Shown: positions 36,388 through 48,720 of the stretch, in pieces
How positions within the stretch are numbered: position 1 is the stretch's first letter
Layout: every line of letters starts with the position of its first letter
Assembly (NCBI GenBank): GCA_027924585.1
Contig: BSBM01000179.1
Coordinates: 9,234,501 to 9,298,500 of the forward strand
Reading direction: 5' to 3'
Source of the DNA: Larix kaempferi
Taxonomy: Eukaryota > Streptophyta > Pinopsida > Pinales > Pinaceae
DNA length: 64,000 nt
Made by a program: the position numbers and the translations under genes
The notes under the pieces: generated by a model
Databases searched by the model: none
Seen by the model: only the letters and a program-made list of their open reading frames with translations
What the model was told of the DNA's origin: nothing

Positions 36388-37224
36388 TTATAATTCCTGC
36401 AACAATTCAGGTCCTAGAATAACTCTATTTACTAGATCATTCCATGAAACAGGTGTATCACATTTCCTACCATAAAGAATTTCAAAGGGGTTAAGTCTGG
36501 TTGATGCATGATAATGGTTATTATATTCAAATTCTACTAAATGCAAGTAGTCTTCCCACTTACTAGGTTGATCCTTAACATACATTCTCAGCAAGTCTTC
36601 CAATACCTGATTCACTCTTTCTGTCTATCCATCCATTTGTGGATGAAATGTTGTGCTGAAGTTTAAGGTTGTATTCAACCCTTTAAACAAAGACCTCCAA
36701 AAGTTTCCAGTAAACTTAGAGTCACGATCTGAAATTATCACTTTCGGTATACCATGTAATTGAAAAATCTGCTTCATGAAGATTTCTGCAATGTCTGGAG
36801 CTTTATGAGTAGTTTTTATAGGTATAAAGTGTGCTACCTTACTGAGTTTATTCACTACCACCATGATAGAGTCATTTTGTTTCTGATTTTTGGGTAGACT
36901 GGTAATAAAGTCTATGCTTATCACTTCCCATTTCCAGCTAGGTATAGGAAATGGCTGCAATAATCCAGAAGGATGTTGATGTTCAACCTTCACTTTTTGA
37001 CAGTCCAAACACTTAGCTATGTACTCTGCTGCTTCATCCTTCATTCTGGGCCAATAGTATTCTTTCCGTAGCATAGTGATGGTTTTCTGATAACCTGGAT
37101 GACCAGAGTAATAGCTTTTGTGCATCTCATTTAAAATCAGAATTGTTACTTCTGATATGTTGGGTACATACAATCTATTTTTGTATAATAACAGTCCATT
37201 TTCCTTTAAACTGAAATCTACCAT
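36388..37224 (-). pseudogene. Element B integrase core
   Basis: A - strand frame with zinc-binding H and CLDCQK (C-x2-C), catalytic first Asp in ISIDFITSLP, second in ISDRDSKF and Glu in TERVNQVLEDLLR. So the DDE set is present with 35 residues between the second Asp and the Glu. A TAG stands where the Q of DGQTER is expected (about 36622-36624). Another stop follows GPELLQEL (36388-36390). Confidence 0.93.
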
Positions 37225-37746
37225 AGAATTTCCAGAACTGTTATTTGCTGTCTTTTCTTGTGATTTTCTGTATTCTTCATCCGTTTCACTCCTTTCAAGG
37301 ATCTAATTTTCTAAATCTCTTGAGTAAGTACTGATGGCCGAAATAAAATCATATTCACTTAGAAAAGTTAACCATCTAGCTTGTCTAGCGTTCATATTTG
37401 TTTGATCTAATAAATATTTCAGACCCATGTTATCTGTCAACAAGGTAAATTTTCTACCAATAAGGTGGTGACGCCACATTTTTAAAGCGTGGATTACTTC
37501 TAATAACTCTACATCATAAGTAGAGTAGTTATTCTCATGTATTTTGAGCTTTCTAGACTCATATGTAACAGCATGTCCCTCTTGTGTTAGGACTCCACCG
37601 AGTTCATCATTACATGCATCGATTCATACTATAAAATCATTATTAGGATCTGCTATCCTTAGAATAGGTGTTGTAGTTAATAATTCCTTTAGCTTCTTAA
37701 AATTGTATGAACATTTCTGATCCCACACAAATTTCTTCCATTTCTT
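37225..37746 (-). pseudogene. Element B RNase H region and linker
   Basis: The - strand in the integrase frame shows DACNDELGGVLTQEGHAV, YSTYDVELLEVIHALKMWRH and LLTDNMGLKYLLDQ, the acidic blocks of gypsy RNase H, with nonsense codons between them (before IDACND and in DLEN). It joins RT on the right and integrase on the left. Confidence 0.85.
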
Positions 37747-38929
37747 CTATAAGGAGGTTATGGGGTTTGCAATCTTTGAAAAACCCTCTATAAATTTTAT
37801 GTAATATCTAGTAATACCCGTAAATGATCTTACATCCGACACATCCTTAGGAACTGGCCAATCATTAATGGATTTTATCTTATTGGGGTCAACCGAGATT
37901 CCTTCCTTAGAAATTATGTGTCCTAAATACTGAATTTTGTCCTTGTGAAAGTCACACTTACTAAACTTAGCATATAGTTGATGATCTCTCAGAACTTGTA
38001 AGATAATCAGTAGATGTTCGTCATGCTCTTCTTTGCTTTTAGAATGCACTAAAATGTCGTCTATGAACACAATAGCAAACTTATCCAAATATTTGTGCAG
38101 AATATTTTTCATTAAACACATAAATACAGCCGAGGCATTAGTCAAGCCAAATGGCATGACTACGAAATCATAATGTCCATATCGATTTTTAAAGGCTATT
38201 TTGAAAATATCCTCATCCTTCACCCGCACTTGATGATATCTTGACCATAAATCAATCTTTGAAAATAGCGTTGCTCTACGTAGTTGATCAAATAGATCGT
38301 CTATGCGGGGCAATGGATATCGATTCTTGATTGTCATCTTATTCAGCTGGTGATAATCTATGCATAGTCTTAGGGTACCATCTTCTTCTTAACAAATATA
38401 CAGGTGGTCCCCAAGGAGACGCTCTAGGTCTTATATAGTTTTTATCAATCAGTTCCTTCAACTGTGATTTCAACTCATTTAATTCCAGTATATTCATCCT
38501 ATATGGAGCTTTAGAATTCGGTACTTCTCCTGGTATTAACTCGATGGTAAAATCTAAATTTCTTTTAGAAAGTAATCCTGGAATCTCTTCAGGAAAAACA
38601 TCTTTGAAATCTTTTAGGATAGGTATGTCTTCTAGTTTTAGTTTTTCCTCTTTACAAATAAACTCATCATTTACTACATTTACTACAAACAATTGACATC
38701 CTTTTCTAACTTCCCCCTTTACTTGCATGGCTAAAATTTTTCTAAGGGATGTTTTTCTTGGAATACCTTTTACTTCTATAGTTTCTCCTTCATCATTTAA
38801 ACATGTAAAACTTTTCTCATAACAATTCAGAATGACATGATTGGCTTCAAACCAGTCCATTCCGATTATAATATCATAGGATCCTAAAGGTAAAAATTTC
38901 AACTTGGTTTCTTTCTTTAAATGATTCAT
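37747..38929 (-). pseudogene. Element B reverse transcriptase
   Basis: Starts with the PR-RT linker (IIIGMDWFEANHVILNCY), then FPEEIPGLL and YRMNILELNELKSQLKELI. RT itself has [15 protein letters not shown], the catalytic-loop block [23 protein letters not shown] with the usual Asp pair, and [14 protein letters not shown]. The frame changes once near 38395, after RASPWG, and there is a stop after the ITSL block at 37747-37749. [10 protein letters not shown] stands for the usual KIDLRSGYHQ. Confidence 0.93.
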
Positions 38930-39013
38930 GGATAAAGCACAACTTTCAATAAAATCAGATACTTTCCTTTTCGTTCCTGTTGCTAGTCTAACTAACCAAG
39001 ATTTACTAAATTT

Positions 39014-39320
39014 TTATGTTTTCAATTTAAAACTTTCTACACTATCTGGTGATATATAACTTAAGCTAGCACGTGGATCAATCAAAATAGTAACAGGATG
39101 GTTTTGTAGCATACCTTCAATCTCTACCATAGAGACTCGATGATCTGCTTTCCTGTTGTCTAGTGCTGCATTAATTCTGGGCATCTCCCTTGCCAAGTCT
39201 CCAACAGTAGGTTTAGTCTGTATGGAATGAATGTTGTTAGCTGTCCACTTCCTCTTGGGGCATTCTGATGCATAATGAGGACCTTGAAACTCAAAACATT
39301 TGATAGGTGCCTTTTGATCA
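39014..39320 (-). pseudogene. Element B zinc knuckle and protease
   Basis: A gag-end zinc knuckle is visible as CFEFQGPHYASEC (about 39260-39298). The second Cys of CX2CX3HX4C is Phe (one T for G). Downstream is the protease: RINAALDNRKADHRVS followed by GMLQNHPVTILIDPRASLSYI. The active site D[ST]GA reads DPRA, which cannot be catalytic. A stop follows at 39014-39016. Confidence 0.85.
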
Positions 39321-40471
39321 TTAGTTCTAGTAGCATTGAGAGTGTTTCTAGGAGCTGTAAAATTCTGCTGCTAACTGTTTCTGGGATTGTTTCCTTGAAA
39401 ATTCCGATTCTGAATTTTTTTCTTTTGGAAACCAGGATTCCCACTAAACTTGAAATTTTTCTTTTCAGCTCAAAGTTGTTGGGTTTATGACTTTTCCAGT
39501 TTGATATTCCTTCTCTTTTCCGATTAGTGTCATAACAGAAATTTGCTTTCCTCATGGCCTCTTCTAAGGTGTTTGGATTGTCATACTTGATTCTGTCCTT
39601 GATGTTGAAAGGTAGATAACTCAGGTATCTTTGAATCTTTGGTTTTTCTTCCACGAGGTATGGCACATACCTTAGTCAGAAATTTACTGTTCATATCTTT
39701 CATGTTCATAGTTCCTAGCTTTAAATCATAGAACTCCTTTGATTTTTCTTCATAGTATTGTTCAGATAAGAACTTCTTTTTGAAGTACCGTTTGAAAGTA
39801 CTCCAATTTACATCCTTGTCGTTGATGCCCTTCACTCTTTTGATGTCCTGCCACCAAATATGTGCCTTCCCAATCAAGTTGTAGATTGCCATATTTGCCT
39901 TCAATGATTCTGAGTAATCATAAATTTGGAAATACTTTTTCATGCCGGACAGCCATGCTTCGGCTGTCTCTCCTTTTCTAGTTTCACCATTGAAGGTTGC
40001 AGGTTCAATTTTCTTAAACTTCCCAGAAATCTGTTCATACTATTTGTGACTTTTTCTTTTGGGTTTGTAGTCTCCTTCGTTGCTATCACTTGAATAATTT
40101 CTTTTCTTTTTGCATTTGTCATGGGGGGCTTCTGATGATGTGGAAATACTATTCGCATCATCAGGTGTCATTTTCTAACTCCTATCTCGATGAGGTAAAT
40201 CTTCAATTTTAGAGGTATTTTCAATTTCTCTATCCTGTTCGTCAGTTGGGCATTGTTCGAATAGTACTTGATTAAGTTCCTCCTGTGCTTTCAGAATTTT
40301 CTCATTGTCTTGTTTTATAGATCTAATTTCTGCTTTTAACTCTTGAAATGCACGTAACAATTCTGATGAATTGTCATTTAATTTTCCATGGACTTCTTTT
40401 TCATAATGTTGTCTCGTGCTATGACTGTTGGGTCGAAATTTGTCTTCTAAATGTTTAGCTGATCCTTCCAT
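39321..40471 (-). pseudogene. Element B gag
   Basis: A - strand ORF from ATG 40471 with a coiled-coil-like stretch (ELLRAFQELKAEIRSIKQDN...EELNQVLF). After a shift comes a basic linker, then the gag core (IYNLIGKAHIWWQDIKRV, FKRYFKKKFLSEQYYEEKSKEF), and a last part with LSYLPFNIKDRIKYDNPNTLEEA. At least three frame changes separate these pieces (near 40170, 39950 and 39660), and the zinc knuckle follows in the protease entry. This forms the particle core in active relatives. Confidence 0.88.
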
Positions 40472-40597
40472 ACCTGTAACTTAAAATAATTTCTATATAA
40501 CACAAATAGTTAAAATTTTTGAATTAGTAAGATTTTGCTGTAATAAATTTCTTGATGCCTGTTCTTGGACCTTTTCAGGCCTAGAGTTCAAACGTGA
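40472..40597 (-). other. Element B leader
   Basis: A short 126-bp untranslated leader between primer site and gag ATG. AT-rich, no features seen. Confidence 0.6.
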
Positions 40598-40609
40598 GCT
40601 CTGATACCA
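40598..40609 (-). other. Primer-binding site of element B, tRNA-iMet
   Basis: TGGTATCAGAGC on the - strand, two bases from the LTR end. Same primer as the copia elements but different from that of element A. Confidence 0.92.
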
Positions 40610-40611
40610 TA

Positions 40612-43600
40612 TGTAACATCCCGATATTTTCATAGAAATTAAAAAATTTTATAATAGTATTAAATGTAACATAAATTGCGATTGCGGAAATAATAAAAGC
40701 TTGACAAGACAGCCTTGAATTAATAAGTCATTAATACAGGAAACATATTAATTACTGAATTTCATAACTAAAGATATTTGAAATGACAGCGATGCGACAT
40801 ACTTCTTTTAACATGCTTCTGTCATTAGTTCTACTTGTTAACAGTCATTCGAAATTCATATGTTTATGTTTTCTTGACAATGTGGTGACAGTTTTTTTTT
40901 GGATGGCGATGAAAGGGGTCCTATGAGGTACCTTGAGGTTTACTTAGCTACGTTTAGCTAAGGCATTTGCATCATGTTTCCATGTGCAGAACGCAGGAAG
41001 AATTTTGGCAACAAAATAAGAGTCAAGAGTATAATTGTTTTTCAATTCAATGTCACTGTAGTATGATCTATTCTAAGTACTTCCATGCAAAAACCAGTAA
41101 CTGGAGGTATGGATATTTTGGTTCTAAATCTTATTTACATGTTGTCTTACAAACTTTTCAATGTTATTAAGACCCCATCACCATTTTCTTTTTCATTACT
41201 ATATTTATCGTCTATGAAGAATCGTCCTAAAAATACTACTCTCAATAACACTAAATGGTGATACAAAAATCCAATAAAATATTTAGAATATAGTGGTTGT
41301 GCAGTCTTACTTTTATCAATTAATTTGGAAATATATATCTAATGTATGAAGCCATATAAACTTTACTCTAATAACTATACCAATACTATAAAGAATACAT
41401 ATGTAAAACCTGCCTTAACTATACATTACATTCTTCAATAATTGTATGCATTACTATTGTCATGATACTATTGAAATACAATGCTATTATCACGAATTAT
41501 AAAATGAAATATATGCATACTAGGTAACTATGCATTTACGCTCATACAAATAGCATGTAATATTATTATTACAATGCCTAGCAAGAACCTTAGAACTAAT
41601 ATAAACGTTACGATAAACAAAACTAAACTTACTCTATGCATTGATACTTGAATGATATTCTACTAAGCAATAAATATAATGTTGGTAAGGAAGTGATGTT
41701 TGTTAAATGCACTGATGTATCAAACTTGACAGGTTGATGTGTCTCATCACAACATTAATGGTCTTGAACCCAGTCCATAGTGGAATGCAATGATGTCTAA
41801 CCATTTAATTCATCCATGTGAAGTCTATGCTTATGAAGTTGAGTTGTACAATGTGAACAAGGTAGTTTTTCTCCGAGCTGTACACGATATTGTCCCTTGG
41901 CATGCAGTGTTGGTGTCATTGTAGATGGGCAATAAATATGATATCAATGTTATTGTTGCCCGACTTTCAAAGTATTAGGTTGGCACCTTCTCGTGCGTTG
42001 ATCATACTAGATCTGGGCCGTTGAATGATAAACTCTAAAATATCGATGTATGTAAGCTGGAGGGTTTCTCGGTCTTCATTTTTATGTTTTGGAGTTGAGT
42101 TGTGAGGTCGAAAGGCTGCTGAAATGTAGGTTTTGCAAGATTTTAACTCAGAAGGTTTCAATCGTGAGAGCTATGAGAGAAGATTATATGTATAGGTTCT
42201 AAATCTTGGTTAACAGAGAGCCACGACGCAACCCTAGTATTTGGTTGTGAGATTTTCCTGTCAGTTTGCTGGAGTGTAAAAGATCTAGAGTTTGATTCTC
42301 CCAGACATGAAGTTGTTCTTTGAATTCGCACTTGTATTTATTGCACTTGATACAAGCCTTCGTCATTCTGCTAGTATGAGGTGTCTCATTCCGGAAGTTC
42401 AATGCTAAGGTAATGCTTCGATGTTAGTGGTAGTAACATTGTAATATTTAAGTTAACCCTACGTTATCTTTCGTGTTTTAACCTTTTTCAACTGTAACTG
42501 GAAAGTGCTATTTCGATGGAGGGTTTCTATGAACCCATCTTGGAATAAGGATGCTGCAACACCCTCCTGGTAAGCCTCGGTGGTTCGCAAAACCTCATAG
42601 GTACCGTTTGGTGTGGTTTAGCCGGTGAATACAATGTGACGACCATGTTTGGGTAATGACCGGATTTTAAGTTTTTAAATGAAAAAACTGTAAAAGCATA
42701 ACCCTCAATGTTGTTTTGTTGTTAATCGGCTTGGTAATTCCTTGCTACTTCATTCAAAACCTGATTATGTACTGTCGGTTATTGAAGGGAAAGACCTTAT
42801 GTGATTTTGGAACTTTGGAGAGTATTCTATGTAAACTCTGTCAAATTTTGATTGTACAGTTTTGAATATGAAAATCTACGTTAAGCTTCTCTTGCTTCTA
42901 TGAGACTACGGTTCATCTTGTAAGGAAATGTTATAATTTTGATTCACTAATAGTTTAATAAATCGTTTGTATAATTATTGATTTAGTCTTGAGAAATGAA
43001 AGTTGTCTCAGGCCATGAATAGTAGGTTTCCAAACTGTGGGTAGATATATCCTGTACTTCGTTTTGTTTATGAGTTTTTAAGCTGGAAGGATGGTGTTAA
43101 TTAACTAAAACTGTTATAAGTTTGAAATTGCTATTAGCCACAGGATTCATCTTTGCTGAAAACAAATGGAACCCTACTTATAGGTTTTGACACTATTTAT
43201 GTTTTCATGTTAGGTTTTTAATAGATAACGATACATAAATTATATCTCCTGTTAAGTGATGTGAAGTACCTGGTTGATATCCTTAACCTGAAATAATAAA
43301 AATGTTAAATAAAATATTTGTCTATGGATTGGGAACCATGTTTACTATAGCTTACAAAGTCTTAGCTATTGTTGCCATGAATGGTATGATAAGAAATTTA
43401 TTGAATTGTGTAAATAGAAACTAGGGTCTGTAATATTTTAGGGTTTGATACTACTGTGTAGATATTTAATATATGAAATCAAAAGTAATAGTTAGTAAAG
43501 AAACAAAATATGTATAATTGTAACAAATCTATACAGAGATTAATTCTTACAGCTACAATAATTCTTGAAAATATATTTGCTTGAAAAAACATGAAAAGTA

Positions 43601-44761
43601 TAATATTGAAATGCATTTGCTTACTATCTGAACTAAATAGAGTTAAAACGAAATATATATAACTGTGCAGAAACATAATGTGTTTTTCTTTCATGTAATA
43701 ATTAGATGAATTCTATACAGCTATTGATACTATACTGTAATGTCCACTATGTTTAAATATATGACAGAATTTTAACAAGAACACTATTGTATTCATCTTT
43801 CCAATCAATGGCATTCTGCCTATCACTTATCTTTCTTAATTTACTTCTCTATACTAGAGTATGATGCAGATAACAGCATGGGGAAAAATATAGAGATGGT
43901 TGTCGATTCAATCATTTCATAAATCTCTTTCATTCATAATCATAATTAGATTAAAAAAAAATCTTTTACATGACTAAGTTTAATAATTCTACTATGCAGA
44001 AACATTTAACTGTAAACAAAAGTAGGAACAATAAAACCTGGTTGACTGTAGGAGAAACAAATAGCCCAAGGAACCTATTCCTGAAGACAGAAAAGTTACA
44101 TGCCTTAGGACCCCCGAGCATTTTCACTGAACCACCAGGAGGAAGATTCTGTAGAAGACTTAGTACATCAACTTGAAATAGAATGTAGATTGTCCTGTCA
44201 TCAAGACTCAGCAGTCAAAGAGACCTGCACCAGCACCTCTGGTTTTCCTTCTCAGTATAATTAGAAGACTTACAGTTCCACCCTCACATAGGCTCCCTAT
44301 TCGAATCTCTCACTAATCACCTGATGCACTTGAGGAATATATCTGCAGTAAAATATTGTAAGGGCTGCCTGCCCAATTAGAATTGCATTATGTAGGCTGC
44401 CTAGGAATTTTAGTGGTTAACTGGTCACTAATGAGCTGCCTTCTCTCTTCCACCCACCTGGAGGATAATGCCACAAATTTAGGGGTAGTTGTCCCATAAC
44501 CAACAACTAGTGGTGAAGTGCAAATGCTTCCATCTGTCCCATACCTTCTAACAGCTTCCATTCCTCCTTGTGGGTCAGTGAACACTTATTTAATAGTTCC
44601 CTTGGGTGTTTGTCTCCTATTTTAATTTATTAAATAATAATAATTAGTAATTACATTCATCCTTGACCAAACTTGGTCATAATTACAAAACTTTGTAATT
44701 AAAATTTAACATAAAGTATTTTTCAAATAAAATAATATTCTCAGAATTTGGGTAGGTGACA
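40612..44761 (-). repeat. 5' LTR of element B (4150 bp)
   Basis: Pairs with 31669-35817 from TGTAACATCCCG to GGGTAGGTGACA. Differences are scattered substitutions and small indels. Followed by target duplication AGAAG (44762-44766). No coding sequence. Confidence 0.95.
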
Positions 44762-44766
44762 AGAAG

Positions 44767-46355
44767 TTAGAACTGAAGGTACCTTCGGGTTCCCTATCTT
44801 AGACACTACGCAAGATGTTACTATGAAAAACATCCCTCCCTCCTCACTACCAACCTTTTACAGGAAGAGTAGTGATGATCCGAACACATTCTTATTCGAG
44901 TTAGACATCTTTTGTAGGAGTTATAATTACCTACAAGATGGCCAAAAACTAAAACTCCTTCCCACCACATTAAAAGATTCTTCTCTTTGATGGTTTATGG
45001 GATTAGGAGAATCTAGTATTAAAACTTGGGAAAACATGAAGAATGCATTTCTTTGAAAATATTAGGATTACTGTAGACCTAAAAACTCTCGTAATGATAT
45101 TTTTAAAATTCAACAACTTGAAGACTATCTCGAAAGATTTAACTATGTGTTACACAAATCCAAGTACAGTGTTCTTCGAGAAGATGCAGTAAGAACACTC
45201 TTCCTTAAGGGAATCTCGAAATAATTCTTAGATAACCTTAATCTCATGGCAGCAGGAGACATTTCTCATAAATCTTTTGCAGAGATTTGTGAACTATGTA
45301 GGAATTACTCTAGGAGCAGAGGGAAAAGTGGAAGACATTTTTGAGAATCTTATGCTAGGAATCCCAAAGGAAACACATCTGGTCTTGGTGGAGTTACAAG
45401 GGTAGAGTAGGGAAACCTATTGGAAAATTTCAAAACATATATCTTAGGAGCCATGGGTTCTCAATTAGATGCACTACAAACTAAAAAGAGACAAGATGAA
45501 GAGCGTGCAACAATGAGTGTTTTCTATCCTAGGTGTAGAACTAAACATCCTCAACAATAATGTCCTTTAAATAATGTTTCAGTCTGTCACCTATGTACAG
45601 AAGAACATCCAACCAATGATTGTCCATCGTTTCCTAGATTACAAGCTATATACAAGAGTGGAAATTTTGGTTAAATACCTAGGAGGCCTTGGAAACCTAG
45701 AGATCAACCATCGTATCAAGATTCGTCACAAATTCCACCCTATTACTATCCTTATCAACCTCCTCAACAATGTAATACTTCAGGTTGGCAAAATTGGCCA
45801 CCACAATACCCTCCTCAGAATGCTCAACAACAACAATGGCCACATGGGTGGAGAGGGAAATCTTATGCTCAAACACCTCCTCCTATGCCTAACTATCCTT
45901 ACCCAGCTAATATTCAGCAACTTCTGCATGTATTTTTACCTCCTTCACTACCCCCTATCCCGAATCACTCTCACCATTTCCAGAATATGAATCCTCCAAG
46001 ACCCACAATATTACCTGCACAACCAATACTGAACCATAACAACAAACCAACCCAGGCCCTTAATAGCATTGGGTTGTTAGCTATTCCATCATATGTCATT
46101 TCGACCGTGCCAATACATGATATACAACTACAGTCTGAAAGAGTTTTGCAAGATAAGCCCAAGTCATCAGTTGTTATTCAAGAAGAGAATGAAGAAGACA
46201 TACCTAGTGAAGTTTTGAATGATGCCATTCTAGAATATGTGGTTATCCCTAAACCTTCAGCACACAACCATATACGTAAAGAAATAATTTTAGGAGAGAA
46301 GTCACCCCCATATCTGGAGGGTCTGGTACTAGAAAATCCTATAACTTATTCATAG
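44767..46355 (+). pseudogene. Element A gag, third part
   Basis: Continues the frame of 31434-31668. The retrotransposon gag core is visible (LPTFYRKSSDDPNTFLFELD, YNYLQDGQKLKLLPTTLKDS, WENMKNAFL, YVLHKSKYSVLREDAVRTLFLKGIS), followed by a zinc knuckle CHLCTEEHPTNDCP (45585-45623; CX2CX3HX4C, usual for the Athila/Tat side). Then comes a Pro/Gln/Tyr-rich stretch (PYYYPYQPPQQ, QNAQQQQWP, 45730-45980) and an acidic tail. Nonsense codons include TGA at 44988. The open stretch 45885-46355 is the C-terminal part. All recognisable pieces stay in one frame. Confidence 0.9.
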
Positions 46356-47170
46356 TACGATATCATTAACGAATTGAAAAATATTTGCATTAAGATCCCC
46401 TTGTTACATGCCATTAAGGATATCCCAATCTATAGTAAGGTAATAAAGGAACTTTGTATTAAGAGACCAGGGAGAAAACTAAAAGACCCTCCGACGATTC
46501 ATGTAATAGGAGCAATATCAGATTGCATAGCAAACCAACCTAGAATACCAAAGTATTCAAATCCAGGAAATCCTGTGGTGACTGTTATAATCAATAACAC
46601 CGCCATAGGAAACACACTTATTGATCTAGGAGCTGCTATCAATTTGATGACTACCACAGTTTTAGAAACTCTCAATTTAGGACCATTCCTCCACCCTACC
46701 CCAACAATTCTATAATTAGCAGATCGCACTATGGTGCAACCTGCTGGGATCTTAGATGACATCACTATATCAGTAGCTTCATGGGAATAACCCGTAGACT
46801 TCATGGACATTGAATCAAAAGACCCTTCCAAAGGTCACCCCATTATCTTGGGAAGACCTTGGTTGGCTACTGCCAATGCATTTATAGGATGTAGGGATGG
46901 AGAGATGATTATCTCTGATGGGTTATCTACAAGAAAAATAGCCTTATACCCACCAGCTCAGCTAATAGCTGAAAACCTATTTTGGTTAGATTGTCCTTTT
47001 GGAGATGAGAACTTGGAAGAACTTTCCCTTGTTAGTGATTTCTCCTGGGCACTTAAAGAACAAACATTGAGAATGTACTGAACCAATTTATCTCTTCCAC
47101 AACATGTATACACTTTCCTCAATCTTTTTCCCATCTTGACCATATCTTTGGAGACGAATTCCAAGAAAAC
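46356..47170 (+). pseudogene. Element A protease region
   Basis: Aspartic protease in the gag frame: VVTVIINNTAIGNTLIDLGAAINLM with D at 46623, then HPIILGRPWLATANAFI. DLGA instead of D[ST]GA is common in this gypsy lineage, so I do not count it as damage. Stops interrupt at about 46713 and 46788. A frame change occurs near 47060-47080, after which the pol linker (DEFQENMSLSTFMSSPC) is read. Confidence 0.88.
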
Positions 47171-48720
47171 ATGAGCCTCTCAACATTCATGAGTTCACCT
47201 TGTGTCTTCGCAATCGAAGAACATATAGGATCCTATACCATAGCATGTGAGGTTAGTTCCGACAAATTTCTTCATATCAATGCAAGTTTAGATGAGACCC
47301 AACAAAAAAAATTACTAAAAGTTCTCAAGAGTCAAAATGGATCATTCGCATGGGAGTGTACCAATATGAAAGGAATACACCCAGATACCTATATCCATCA
47401 CTTTTACACAGACCCATACATACCTCCTGTTAGGTAGCCCCGGAGAAGAATGAACCCAACACTAAAAGACATAGTAAAAGATGAACTAAAAAAACTCCTT
47501 AATGCTGAATTCATTTACCCAATTTCCAACAGTAAATGGATTTCTCCTCTGGTGGTAGTTCCAAAGAAAGTCACGGGGAAATGGCATATCTGTGTTTCCT
47601 TTCGAGAACTTAACAAGGCCACTCTTAAGGACTACTTCCCTTTTCCTTTCATCGATCAGGTGTTAGACACCTTATCAGGGAAACACTATTTCTCATTCCT
47701 TGATGGGTATAGTGGATACAACCAAATATTGATAGCACCTGAGGATCAAGACAAGACAACCTTCACTTGCTCTTAGGGGACATATGCCTATCGAGTGTTA
47801 CCATTTGGCCTATGTAATGCACCTTCTACTTTCCAGCATGCAGTTCTAGGAATCTTTGTTGATCTCATACATGATTGTGTAGAAGTTTATATGGATGAAT
47901 TTATAGTTTATAACCTCGAAACAGTTATTATTCGGTGCCAAGAAACAAAATTAGCTCTTAGTCATGAAAAATGTAAGATGTTACTGACCGAGGGTATAGT
48001 TTTGGGACATCATGTCTCTCTTCAAGGTATCAAGGTATATCCCGCCAAGATAGAAATAATTGTTAATATTCCTCCTCCAAAAACTCCGAAGGAAGTAAGA
48101 AGTTTTCTTGGCCATGCTGGCTATTATAGACATTTCATTGAAAATTTCACTAAAATAGTTGCACCTATGTTCAAACTACTCATGAAAGACATAGAATTTC
48201 AATGGACTGAACCGTGTCAACATGTCTTTGAAACTCTGAAAGCAAAGTTATCAGTGGCACCAATAGGGGCCCCAATTGGTCCCTTCCCTTCCATATATCC
48301 ACTAATGCTTCCGACATAGCTATAGGGGTAGTTTTATGTCAAAAAGAGCAACAAACATCACATGCCATCTACTTTGCTAGTGAAAATTTGACTCCTGCAG
48401 AATCGAAATACACTGTTACTGAAAAAGAGTTTCTAGCAGTAGTCTACGCCATCAACAAGTTTCATCATTATATCACAGGATATTAAAATTTAATACACAT
48501 TGACCACTCCGCCATTAGGTTTTTGATGAATAAATCTATTACCAATGGTAGAGTGACTCGGTGGCTTCTCTTGTTCCAAGAATTTAACATTACCATTGTT
48601 GATCGTCCCGGTCGAGAGAATGTAGTAGCTGATTTTCTCTCTCGAATTCAAATTGACGATAATGCCAGCCCTGTCGATGATAGCTTCCCAGATGAACATT
48701 TGGTCGTTGTATCTATATGA
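47171..48720 (+). pseudogene. Element A reverse transcriptase and RNase H
   Basis: RT: KWISPLVVVPKK, FRELNKATLKDYFPFPFIDQVLD, FLDGYSGYNQI, APEDQDKTTFTC, LPFGLCNAPSTFQ and LGHHVSLQGIKVYPAKIE. The catalytic YMDD reads YMDE (codons from 47888). RNase H: ASDIAIGVVLCQKEQQTSHAI, SKYTVTEKEFLAVVYAINKF, IHIDHSAIRFL and FNITIVDRPGRENVVADFLSR. TAG codons at 47435-47437 and 47774-47776, a frame change in the G/C run near 48265-48280 and a TAA near 48484 break it. FTC...PFGLCNAP is typical of the Athila/Tat lineage. Confidence 0.94.

Larger units (their letters stand above)
31669..44761 (-). mobile_element. Element B: chromovirus (Ty3-gypsy with chromodomain), inserted in A gag
   Basis: Two LTRs of about 4.15 kb (31669-35817 and 40612-44761) are flanked by a perfect AGAAG duplication (31664-31668 and 44762-44766). 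The internal region is only 4.8 kb, so about 63 % of the element is LTR. On the - strand lie a tRNA-iMet primer site, gag with coiled coil and zinc knuckle, protease, RT, RNase H, integrase and a C-terminal chromodomain, then a polypurine tract. Domain order and the chromodomain make it a chromovirus. Coding is broken by several frameshifts and stops. Confidence 0.95.

Noticed and set aside
46611-46640. DLGA in A protease as an inactivating mutation
   Set aside because: DLGA is common in protease of this gypsy lineage, so it is more likely a lineage feature.
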